Source: Pseudomonas gingeri (GTDB lineage: Bacteria; Pseudomonadota; Gammaproteobacteria; Pseudomonadales; Pseudomonadaceae). From it: a stretch of DNA of 64,000 bases. The notes under the pieces were generated by a model. The model was not told the DNA's origin. It ran no database searches and saw only the letters and a list, made by a program, of their open reading frames with translations. Within the stretch, counting starts at the first letter, position 1; the number at the start of each line of letters is the position of its first letter. Both the position numbers and the translations under genes were made by a program. Below are positions 45,103 through 53,125 of this stretch, piece by piece. The DNA is taken from assembly GCF_013386115.1 (NCBI RefSeq), contig NZ_JACAOR010000008.1, forward strand, positions 278,669 to 342,668, given 5' to 3'.

Positions 45103-46017
45103 TTAAATAGATGGCTTGCGCCCGCCATGGGGTTGTTCACGGGCGACGGTCAGGAACGGGTCCACCAGGGTCGGTCGCGCGGTGCCGCGGCGCCAGGCCA
45201 GGCCGACGTCCAGGGTCTGGCTCAGGTCGGCGAGGGAGCGGGCTTCGATGATGTCGCCCTCCAGGGACCAGGGTCGGTAGGTCATGTCCGGCTGGATCGA
45301 CAGGCCCAGGCCGGCGGCCACCAGACTGCGCACCGCTTCGGTGGAAGCGGTGCGCAGGCTGATCCGTGGCTGCAGGCCGGCACCGCGCCACATGCGCTGG
45401 GCATTGCGGTCCATCTCGTCGACGTTGAGCTGGATCAGCGGTTCGCGGGCGACATCGGCGAGGTTGATGCTGTCGTGTTCCAGCAAGGGATGCTGGGCCG
45501 GCAGCCAGAGACGGTGCGGCGAATGGGTGAGAACCTCGGTCTGCAGGGCATGGCGGTCTTCCAGGTTGGAGAGGATCAGCACGCCGACGTCGATTTCACC
45601 GCTGACCAGCAAGTGCTCGATATACGGCCGCTCGTCTTCCATCACGCGGATTTCCACATTGGGGTAGGCACGCTGGAAGCGGGTCAGCAGGTCGGCCAGG
45701 TAGTAACCGGCCACCAGGCTGGTCACGCCGACGGTCAATTGCCCGGCGACCTGGTCGGTGCTCTGTTGCAGGCTGCGCTTGGCATTGTCGACCGTGGCCA
45801 GGATCAGGTGCGCCTGGCGCAGGAACTGGTGGCCCTGGTGGGTCAGGGTCATGCCCTTGGCGTGACGGTTGAACAGGCTGACGCCGATTTCCTGCTCAAG
45901 CTGCTGGATCGCCAGGGTCAGGGTCGACTGGGAAATGAACACCGCCTGGGCGGCGGCCGAGATCGAGCCGGTCTCGGCCACGGCGATAAAGTGTCGGATC
46001 TGACGCAGGGTCATCAT
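45103..46017 (-). CDS. LysR-family transcriptional regulator
   Basis: A 304-residue regulator starting MMTLRQIRHFIAVAETGSIS. The N-terminal winged HTH (AAAQAVFISQSTLTLAIQQL) is followed by the substrate-binding effector domain. It is on the same strand and 107 bp upstream of the second aldehyde dehydrogenase gene, so it is the likely local regulator of the polyamine block, replacing the GntR-type YdcR of E. coli. LysR proteins are often divergent from their targets; here it is collinear, which weakens the assignment. Confidence 0.88.
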   Translation of the reverse strand: MMTLRQIRHFIAVAETGSISAAAQAVFISQSTLTLAIQQLEQEIGVSLFNRHAKGMTLTHQGHQFLRQAHLILATVDNAKRSLQQSTDQVAGQLTVGVTSLVAGYYLADLLTRFQRAYPNVEIRVMEDERPYIEHLLVSGEIDVGVLILSNLEDRHALQTEVLTHSPHRLWLPAQHPLLEHDSINLADVAREPLIQLNVDEMDRNAQRMWRGAGLQPRISLRTASTEAVRSLVAAGLGLSIQPDMTYRPWSLEGDIIEARSLADLSQTLDVGLAWRRGTARPTLVDPFLTVAREQPHGGRKPSI

Positions 46018-46215
46018 GGGAGAAATACCCTTGCCGGTTATTTCGGCGAGTTGTTTTTATGGATGCACACCAGTGTATATCTTTTTAATCGATGGCTTGA
46101 TCGGTGAGTCAGGATTCAGGCAAAAGCCGCGCAACATCTGGAAGCACTCTCGCCGACCACCGTATGACGGGTCGTTTTACTCTGTGGGTCTATTCGCCAT
46201 TTACGGAGTCTGCCG

Positions 46216-46935
46216 ATGAATACCCGTGGGTTGCTCGACCAGTTACTCAAGTCCGGCCAGGACCTGTTGCAGAATCAGGCCGGGGGCAAACAGGACAAGT
46301 CCGCTGACAAGGGGGCGCTCGGCAGTCTGCTCGGCGGTGGTTCCGGCGGCCTGGGCAGCCTGCTTTCCGGGGCCGGTGGCGGGGCGTTGGCGGCGGGCGC
46401 CATGGGCCTGCTGCTCGGTAACAAGAAGGCCCGCCAGTTCGGCGGCAAGGCGCTGACCTACGGCGGCCTGGCGGCACTGGGCGTGCTGGCCTACAAGGCC
46501 TATGGCAACTGGCAGGCGCAGCAGGCGAGTGCGCCCCGGGGCGAGCCGCAGACCCTCGACCGCCTGCCGCCGGCGCAGGTCGAACAGCACAGCCAGGCAA
46601 TTCTCAAGGCGCTGGTGGCGGCGGCCAAGGCCGATGGGCATGTCGATGCCCGTGAGCGGGAGTTGATCGAAGGCGAGTTCAGCAAGCTGGGCAACGACCG
46701 GGAGTTGCAACAGTGGTTGCACGCCGAGTTGAACAAGCCACTGGATCCGGCCGATGTCGCCCGGGCCGCGAGCACACCGGAGATGGCCGCGGAAATGTAT
46801 ATCGCCAGCGTGCTGCTGGTGGACGAAGAGAACTTCATGGAAAAGGCGTATCTGGATGAGCTGTCGCGGCAGTTGCGGCTGGAGCCGGGGCTGAAACTGG
46901 AACTGGAGCGGCAGGTGCGCCAGGCTTCGCTCTGA
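46216..46935 (+). CDS. TerB/DUF533 inner-membrane protein (YebE-like)
   Basis: A 239-residue protein. A Gly-rich region and a hydrophobic segment (TYGGLAALGVLAYKAYGNW) occupy about residues 35-100; a TerB-like alpha-helical domain follows (ILKALVAAAKADGHVDARER with an acidic, possibly metal-binding loop). This is the DUF533/YebE architecture, linked in enterics to envelope stress; its biochemical role is unknown. It is monocistronic, with a repeat block downstream. Confidence 0.85.
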   Translation: MNTRGLLDQLLKSGQDLLQNQAGGKQDKSADKGALGSLLGGGSGGLGSLLSGAGGGALAAGAMGLLLGNKKARQFGGKALTYGGLAALGVLAYKAYGNWQAQQASAPRGEPQTLDRLPPAQVEQHSQAILKALVAAAKADGHVDARERELIEGEFSKLGNDRELQQWLHAELNKPLDPADVARAASTPEMAAEMYIASVLLVDEENFMEKAYLDELSRQLRLEPGLKLELERQVRQASL

Positions 46936-46940
46936 CAGAG

Positions 46941-47125
46941 TGGGAGGGCTGCCGGCCTCTTCGCGGGCAAGCCCGCTCCCACAGTGATCGAGTCGAAACG
47001 AGGGCCCGCGTAGGGCTCGGAACTTGTTGGGGCGGGTAAGCCCACTCCCACAGTGATCGAGTTGAAACGAGGGCTCGCGTAGGGCTCGGAACTTGTGGGA
47101 GCGGGCTTGCCCGCGAAGCGGTCCG
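46941..47125. repeat. 69-bp direct repeat with CCGCTCCCAC hairpin arms
   Basis: CACAGTGATCGAG occurs at 46980 and 47049, within a 69-bp unit that also repeats GTAGGGCTCGGAACTTGT. The unit is flanked by inverted arms of a second REP class (GCGGGCAAGCCCGCTCCCAC and GTGGGAGCGGGCTTGCCCGC). It lies between the convergent TerB and diguanylate cyclase genes. Confidence 0.88.
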
Positions 47126-47136
47126 GGAGCCGGGCG

Positions 47137-48798
47137 CTAGAGGCCCGGCGACACCTCTTCCGACTGGTGAAAGTGCGCCTGTCCCTTGCCCGCATGCTTG
47201 GCCCGGTACAGGGCCTGGTCGGCCAACCCGAGCACATCGCTCAGGTCCGGGTTGTCGAGGGGCCAGACAGCCCCGCCGATGCTGCAACCGATCCGCGCCG
47301 CAACCTTGTGCAGCATGATCGACTGACCGAGGCTGACGAGCACGCGGTTGGCAATGGCCCGGGCCTGGTTCAGCGCATCGCTGCGCGGCACTTGCAGCAC
47401 CATCAGGAACTCGTCGCCGCCGAGGCGCGCGACCATGTCGCCCTCGCGCAGGCAGGCGCGCAGGCGGCCGGCGACTTCTCTCAACAACTCGTCGCCGCCG
47501 GCATGACCGAACTGGTCGTTGATCGGCTTGAACCCGTCCAGGTCCAGATACAGCAGTGCCAGGCAGTTGTTTTGTGACTGGCTGCGTTGCTGCGCCCGTG
47601 GCAGGTACTTCTCCAGGGCCGCGCGGTTGGGCAGCCCTGTCAGCGCATCGTGGTGCGCCAGGCTTTCCATCATCCCCAGGGCGGTCTGCTGGTTGCTCAG
47701 GCTGTCCACCAGATGCCGGATCGACTGGCTCAACTGGGCGATTTCCCGGGTGCCCCTGATCTCCGGGATCTCCATCGATTCGCCGACACTCAGGCGGTCC
47801 GCGGCCTTGGCGATGGCCTGCAGCGGCCGGGTGAACCAGGTCGCCAGCAGCCAGCCGACAAAGGCGATGATCACCGCCAGGGCAACGCCCCAGACCAGGA
47901 TGTCACGCTGCAGCTCCTTGGCCGGGGCATAGGCTTCCTCGAGTGTCTGGCGGGTGATCACGGTCCAGCCCAGGCCGTCGTAGTGGTCATGGCCGCGACT
48001 CAGGGCCACGCCGGTCAGGTAGTCGTTGCCATCCGGCCAGCGTTGCACGCCCCAACGCGGCAGCTGTCTGTCGAGGCCTTTCAGCAGCGGCAGTTCCAGT
48101 GGCTGGCCGATGCTGTCGCGCGGCCCGAGCAATACCCGGTGGTCGGACGCCACGAGAAAAAACTCGACATTGCGCCGTGCCTTGATGGGCGCCATCGCCG
48201 ATTGGCGCATGCCTTCGGCCCAGGTCCAGGAAAGATGCGCGGCCAGCACGCCGATGTTCTGTCGGGCCTCGCCACTTTCGCCATTGAAGATCGGCAGGCT
48301 GATATCGACGAATTTCAGCGTTTCGCCGCTGGGATTGGGCAGCAGCCTGGAGAGCAGCACGGCGTCGTGGACGTCGCCGACGAACAGGTGGTCGCGGCCC
48401 TGGCTGAACACCGGGCGCTCGCTGATGTTGCTGTCCTGGAGAATGCCGCCGGTCGCGGCCCGTACCCGGCCCTGGGTATCGAGCATGCCCAGCCAGGCAA
48501 TGTCCGGGAATTCCTGTTGCAGGTGTTCGAGTAACTGGCGGACTTGTGTCAGGTCGCGGGGCTGCTGCAGGACATTCAGGCGACTGATGACACTCAGCAG
48601 ATGAATGCGGTTGGCCATGGCCCGGTCCAGCCGGTCGGACATCTGGTAGGAGACTTCAGCCAGGTCCTGGCCGATCTCGCCACGCATCCGCACGCTGGAG
48701 TCGTGACTGATGAAAGAACCCAGCAACCAGCTCAGCAGACCGACCAACAACGCGATGAGTAGCGCAAAACGGCTGCGCAGGCTGGACAGAACGGGCAT
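47137..48798 (-). CDS. Membrane diguanylate cyclase (dCACHE-HAMP-GGDEF)
   Basis: A 553-residue protein making c-di-GMP. An N-terminal helix (FALLIALLVGLLSWLLGSFI) is followed by a periplasmic dCACHE-like sensor (about 35-300), a second helix (DILVWGVALAVIIAFVGWLL), HAMP, and a GGDEF domain starting HHDALTGLPNRAALEKY. The active site ARLGGDEFLMVL is intact, and an inhibitory-site RxxD (REGD) lies five residues before GGDEF, so both catalysis and product feedback are expected. The signal is unknown. It is divergent from wspA across 235 bp. Confidence 0.92.
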   Translation of the reverse strand: MPVLSSLRSRFALLIALLVGLLSWLLGSFISHDSSVRMRGEIGQDLAEVSYQMSDRLDRAMANRIHLLSVISRLNVLQQPRDLTQVRQLLEHLQQEFPDIAWLGMLDTQGRVRAATGGILQDSNISERPVFSQGRDHLFVGDVHDAVLLSRLLPNPSGETLKFVDISLPIFNGESGEARQNIGVLAAHLSWTWAEGMRQSAMAPIKARRNVEFFLVASDHRVLLGPRDSIGQPLELPLLKGLDRQLPRWGVQRWPDGNDYLTGVALSRGHDHYDGLGWTVITRQTLEEAYAPAKELQRDILVWGVALAVIIAFVGWLLATWFTRPLQAIAKAADRLSVGESMEIPEIRGTREIAQLSQSIRHLVDSLSNQQTALGMMESLAHHDALTGLPNRAALEKYLPRAQQRSQSQNNCLALLYLDLDGFKPINDQFGHAGGDELLREVAGRLRACLREGDMVARLGGDEFLMVLQVPRSDALNQARAIANRVLVSLGQSIMLHKVAARIGCSIGGAVWPLDNPDLSDVLGLADQALYRAKHAGKGQAHFHQSEEVSPGL

Positions 48799-49033
48799 GA
48801 ACTAGGTTCCTGGGCCGTAAGGGTTATATGATGATTGCCATGACTAGTGGCAATTTGCTTCTAACTAAGACTGGCAGCTTCTGTATGTAGTATCGGCAAG
48901 TACCTTAGTCAGGGTAGACGTAGACTGTCGGCTATATTCCCTTTGTTTGTAATCCAAGCCGTAACCCGTGCATAAATGATGGCACACCCTCGGCTATACT
49001 GCCTTCCATTTGAATGGCTCTTGAGGACTGACT
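48799..49033. promoter_or_regulatory. Divergent upstream region of the cyclase gene and wspA
   Basis: AT-richer than the flanking genes. Candidate -10 elements on the plus strand are TATATT (in GGCTATATTCCC, near 48933) and TATACT (in GGCTATACTGCC, near 48997), neither with a good -35. No minus-strand promoter was recognised. Confidence 0.4.
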
Positions 49034-50656
49034 GTGAAGAACTGGACTTTGCGCCAACGAATACTGGCGAGTTTTGCGGTAATCATCGCGATCATGTTGT
49101 TGATGGTTGTCGCTTCTTATTCCCGGTTGTTGTCGATCGAGTCCAGTGAAGAGAGCGTGCGAACCGACGCGATTCCCGGCGTCTACTACAGCACCATGAT
49201 TCGCAGTGCCTGGGTCGACAGCTATGTGCTGACCCAGCAGTTGCTGGGGTTCAGTGCCGACGGCGTGATCAGTCCGGCTGACCAGGAGCAGTACAAGAAC
49301 TTCGCCAACCGTTTGCTGGCACAGATCGACGCCTATCAGAAGACCATCAATACCAGCGAAGACCAGGCGGCGTTCGATGTCTTCAAGCGTGAACACGAGG
49401 TCTACAACAAGACCCTGGCCACTGTGCTCGATCTCTACCAGCACAAGCAGAACGACGAGGCGATCCGCCAGTTCAACACGCAGATGAGTCCGGCCTGGAT
49501 GGACGGGCGCAAACAGCTCAATGACATCATCACCCAGAACAAGGATGTGGCCGATCACGCCACCGATTCGATTACCGAGGCGGTCTCGGCGGCGAAGATC
49601 AGCATGGGCGTTTCCCTGCTGATCGCGGTGCTGGCTGCCGGTTTCTGTGGTTTGCTGCTGATGCGCGCGATCATGGCGCCAATGCAGCGCATCGTCGATA
49701 TCCTCGAGATCATGCGCACCGGCGATCTCAGCAGCCGCTTGAACCTGGCGCGCAAGGATGAATTCGGCGCGGTGGAAACCGGCTTCAACGACATGATGAC
49801 CGAACTCACCGCCCTGGTGTCCCAGGCCCAGCGCTCGTCGGTCCAGGTCACCACGTCGGTCACCGAGATCGCCGCCACCTCCAAGCAGCAGCAGGCCACG
49901 GCGACCGAAACCGCGGCCACCACCACCGAGATCGGTGCGACGTCGCGGGAGATCGCCGCGACTTCCCGCGATCTGGTGCGCACCATGACCGAAGTGTCCT
50001 CCGCCGCCGACCAGGCGTCGGTGCTTGCCGGTTCCGGCCAGCAAGGCCTGGCGCGGATGGAAGAAACCATGCATTCGGTGATGGGCGCCGCCGACCTGGT
50101 GAACTCCAAGCTGGCGATCCTCAACGAGAAGGCGGGCAATATCAACCAGGTGGTGGTGACCATCGTCAAGGTCGCCGACCAGACCAACCTGTTGTCCCTC
50201 AATGCCGCGATCGAGGCCGAGAAGGCCGGGGAGTACGGGCGCGGTTTCGCCGTGGTCGCCACCGAAGTGCGGCGCCTCGCCGATCAGACCGCCGTGGCCA
50301 CCTACGACATCGAGCAGATGGTCCGGGAAATCCAGTCGGCGGTATCCGCCGGGGTCATGGGCATGGACAAGTTCTCCGAAGAAGTGCGCCGTGGCATGTT
50401 CGAGGTACAGCAGGTCGGCGAGCAGTTGTCGCAGATCATTCACCAGGTCCAGGCCCTGGCGCCGCGCGTGCTGATGGTCAACGAGGGCATGCAGGCCCAG
50501 GCCACCGGCGCCGAGCAGATCAACCACGCGCTGGTGCAACTGGGCGATGCCAGCAGCCAGACCGTCGAATCCCTGCGCCAGGCCAGCTTCGCCATCGATG
50601 AATTGAGCCAGGTCGCGGTGGGGCTGCGCAGCGGCGTTTCGCGTTTCAAAGTCTGA
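49034..50656 (+). CDS. wspA: Methyl-accepting chemotaxis-like receptor WspA
   Basis: WspA is the membrane receptor of the Wsp surface-sensing system, which controls c-di-GMP production. The 540-residue protein uses a GTG start with GAGG upstream. N-terminal helix (ILASFAVIIAIMLLMVVASY), four-helix-bundle periplasmic domain (about 35-190), second helix (LLIAVLAAGFCGLLLMRAIM), HAMP, and a cytoplasmic coiled coil whose hairpin tip reads ADQTNLLSLNAAIEAEKAGE. The stop overlaps the wspB start. Confidence 0.97.
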   Translation: MKNWTLRQRILASFAVIIAIMLLMVVASYSRLLSIESSEESVRTDAIPGVYYSTMIRSAWVDSYVLTQQLLGFSADGVISPADQEQYKNFANRLLAQIDAYQKTINTSEDQAAFDVFKREHEVYNKTLATVLDLYQHKQNDEAIRQFNTQMSPAWMDGRKQLNDIITQNKDVADHATDSITEAVSAAKISMGVSLLIAVLAAGFCGLLLMRAIMAPMQRIVDILEIMRTGDLSSRLNLARKDEFGAVETGFNDMMTELTALVSQAQRSSVQVTTSVTEIAATSKQQQATATETAATTTEIGATSREIAATSRDLVRTMTEVSSAADQASVLAGSGQQGLARMEETMHSVMGAADLVNSKLAILNEKAGNINQVVVTIVKVADQTNLLSLNAAIEAEKAGEYGRGFAVVATEVRRLADQTAVATYDIEQMVREIQSAVSAGVMGMDKFSEEVRRGMFEVQQVGEQLSQIIHQVQALAPRVLMVNEGMQAQATGAEQINHALVQLGDASSQTVESLRQASFAIDELSQVAVGLRSGVSRFKV

Positions 50657-51174
50657 TGAGCGAGTTGGTGGCTAAGCGCGTCGCCAGCGCGCCGTCCAGG
50701 AACAGCCTGTTCCTGGTCTTTCGCATTGGCGGCGAGCGCTATGCGCTGGAGGCTGTCGAGGTGTCGGAGGTGTTGCCGCGCCTGCAACTCAAGGCGATCG
50801 CCCATGCGCCGGCCTGGGTCGCGGGGGTGTTTGCCCACCGCGGGCTGATGGTCCCGGTGATCGACGTCAGTGCCATGACCTTCGGCCAACCCGCCGCCGC
50901 CCGCACCAGCACGCGGCTGGTGCTGGTGCATTACCGGCCTCGGCCCGAGGTGGACGGACACCTGCTCGGCCTGGTGCTCGAACAGGCGACCGATACCCTG
51001 CGCTGCAATCCGGCGGACTTCCAGCCCTATGGCCTGGACAATCGCCAGGCTCCCTACCTGGGGCCGGTGCGCGAAGACGAACAGGGCCTGGTACAACGCA
51101 TCCGCGTCAATGAGCTGCTCAGTGGCGAAGTTCGCCAACTGCTGTTTCCCGAAGCTGCCGAGGGTCTGCAATGA
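50656..51174 (+). CDS. wspB: CheW-like coupling protein WspB
   Basis: A 172-residue CheW-fold adaptor linking WspA to the kinase WspE. LFLVFRIGGERYALEAVEVS and AGVFAHRGLMVPVIDVS are typical CheW strands. TGATG and ATGA overlaps join it to wspA and wspC. Confidence 0.95.
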   Translation: MSELVAKRVASAPSRNSLFLVFRIGGERYALEAVEVSEVLPRLQLKAIAHAPAWVAGVFAHRGLMVPVIDVSAMTFGQPAAARTSTRLVLVHYRPRPEVDGHLLGLVLEQATDTLRCNPADFQPYGLDNRQAPYLGPVREDEQGLVQRIRVNELLSGEVRQLLFPEAAEGLQ

Positions 51175-52445
51175 GCAGTGACCAGCGCTTCTTCGATTTT
51201 CTCAAGGAGCGTATCGGCCTGGATGTCGCCTCGGTCGGCCCGGCCATTATCGAACGGGCCGTACGCCAGCGTTGCAGCCAGTTGCAGGCGGCCACCGCCG
51301 ATGAGTACTGGAGCCGCCTGCAAGGCTCCGCCGATGAGCAGCAGGCGCTGATCGAGGCGGTGATCGTTCCGGAAACCTGGTTTTTCCGTTACCCGGAATC
51401 TTTCTCGACCCTGGCCCGCTTGGCCCATGAACTGCTGGCGCAACGTCGCGGCATGCGCGCGCTGAAGATCCTCAGCCTGCCGTGCTCCACCGGCGAAGAA
51501 CCCTATTCGATTGCCATGGCCTTGCTCGATGCCGGCCTGGCGCCGCATCAGTTCAAGGTGGACGGCATGGATGTCAGCCCGTTGTCGGTGGAGCGCGCCC
51601 GGCGGGGGGTGTATGGCAAGAACTCGTTTCGTGGGCAGGATATCGGGTTTCGCGAGCAGCACTTCACCGCGCAGAACGACGGCTACCTGATCAGCGAGCG
51701 GGTGCGCGAACAGGTGCGCTTGCGCGCCGGCAACCTGCTGGATCCGGGCCTGTTGGTCGGCGAAGTGTATGACTTCGTGTTCTGCCGCAACCTGCTGATC
51801 TATTTCGACCTGGACACCCAGAAACAGGTGTTCGAGATCCTCAAGCGCCTGACCCATGCCGACGGCGTGCTGTTCATCGGTCCGGCCGAGGGCAATCTGC
51901 TGGGCCGCATGGGCATGCGCTCCATCGGTATCCCGCAGTCGTTTGCATTCCGGCGGCAGGAGGCGATCGAGCCCGCGCCAGCACCGTCTTTTGTGCCACC
52001 GCCGCCGCTACCAGTCCGTGCGCCGCCAGGCATCGCTGCCGTGGCGAAGGTGCGTCCTCGACCCTTCATGGTCGCCGCGCCGGCCATGCCAGCCCCCGCG
52101 GCTGCACCCTCGAACGACGCCACGGCCCTGCTCGCGCGAATTGCCGACCTGGCCAATGAAGGCCGCAGCAACGAGGCTCGTGAGGCTTGCGAAAGCTATC
52201 TGAAGCAACATGAACCGGTGGCCCAGGTGTTCTACTGGCTCGGCCTGCTCAGCGATGTCGCCGGCAGCGTGCTGGAGGCACAGGGCTTCTACCGCAAGGC
52301 GTTGTACCTTGAACCGCAACATCCCGAGGCCCTGGCCCACCTGGCCGCCTTGCTGGCGTCCCGGGGCGATGTGGCCGGTGCCCGGCGATTGCAGGACCGC
52401 GCCGCCCGTAGTGGGCGTGCCCCTGACAGTGAGCGTGAACGATGA
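51171..52445 (+). CDS. wspC: CheR-type methyltransferase WspC
   Basis: A 424-residue S-adenosylmethionine-dependent methyltransferase that methylates WspA and keeps it active. The CheR core (about 1-265) includes VIVPETWFFRYPESF, LSLPCSTGEEPYSIAMALLD and FVFCRNLLIYFD. A Pro/Ala-rich linker is followed by a C-terminal TPR-like region (EPVAQVFYWLGLLSDVAGSV). It overlaps wspB and wspD by four bases each. Confidence 0.96.
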   Translation: MSSDQRFFDFLKERIGLDVASVGPAIIERAVRQRCSQLQAATADEYWSRLQGSADEQQALIEAVIVPETWFFRYPESFSTLARLAHELLAQRRGMRALKILSLPCSTGEEPYSIAMALLDAGLAPHQFKVDGMDVSPLSVERARRGVYGKNSFRGQDIGFREQHFTAQNDGYLISERVREQVRLRAGNLLDPGLLVGEVYDFVFCRNLLIYFDLDTQKQVFEILKRLTHADGVLFIGPAEGNLLGRMGMRSIGIPQSFAFRRQEAIEPAPAPSFVPPPPLPVRAPPGIAAVAKVRPRPFMVAAPAMPAPAAAPSNDATALLARIADLANEGRSNEAREACESYLKQHEPVAQVFYWLGLLSDVAGSVLEAQGFYRKALYLEPQHPEALAHLAALLASRGDVAGARRLQDRAARSGRAPDSERER

Positions 52446-53125
52446 GCGGTCTGACAGCCCTGAACCTGACCCATGAAGACGCCGAAGTCATCGACGATTG
52501 CTGGAACCGCATCGGTATCCACGGCGACAAGTCCTGTCCGCTGCTGGCGGACCATATCCATTGCCGCAACTGCTCGGTGTATTCCGCCGCCGCCACGCGT
52601 CTGCTGGACCGTTATGCCCTGCAGCAGGAACATCACCAACAGGCGACGGTGGCCGCGGGCGAAGAGATCGCCACCCGTTCGCTGCTGATGTTCCGCCTCG
52701 GGGAAGAATGGCTGGGCCTGGCCACGCGCTGCCTGGTCGAGGTGGCACCCTTGCAGCCGATCCATTCCCTGCCGCACCAGCGTTCGCGGGCCCTGCTCGG
52801 CGTTGCCAATGTGCGCGGGGCGCTGGTGGCCTGCCTGTCGCTGGTGGAGCTGCTGGGGCTGGAAGCGAATGTCCCGGTCACTTCCAGCGGCCGGGTCATG
52901 CCGCGCATGCTGATCATCGGTGCCCAGGGCGGGCCGGTGGTGGTGCCGGTGGATGAAGTCGACGGGATTCATGCCATCGACCAGCGCCTGCTCGACAATG
53001 CGTCCGCCGCCGGGCCCCAGGCCAGCGCCAGGTATACCCGGGGCGTCCTGCCGTTCAGGGGGCGCAGCCTGCGCTGGCTGGATGAAGAGCAATTGCTGTC
53101 GGCCGTGACCCGGAGCCTCACATGA
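52442..53125 (+). CDS. wspD: CheW-like coupling protein WspD
   Basis: A 227-residue second CheW-type adaptor. An N-terminal extension carries a CPLLADHIHCRNCSVYSAAA segment with three Cys and two His; the CheW domain follows (LLMFRLGEEWLGLATRCLVE, GVANVRGALVACLSLVELLG). Two CheW homologues are normal for Wsp. The start overlaps wspC. Confidence 0.95.
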   Translation: MSGLTALNLTHEDAEVIDDCWNRIGIHGDKSCPLLADHIHCRNCSVYSAAATRLLDRYALQQEHHQQATVAAGEEIATRSLLMFRLGEEWLGLATRCLVEVAPLQPIHSLPHQRSRALLGVANVRGALVACLSLVELLGLEANVPVTSSGRVMPRMLIIGAQGGPVVVPVDEVDGIHAIDQRLLDNASAAGPQASARYTRGVLPFRGRSLRWLDEEQLLSAVTRSLT

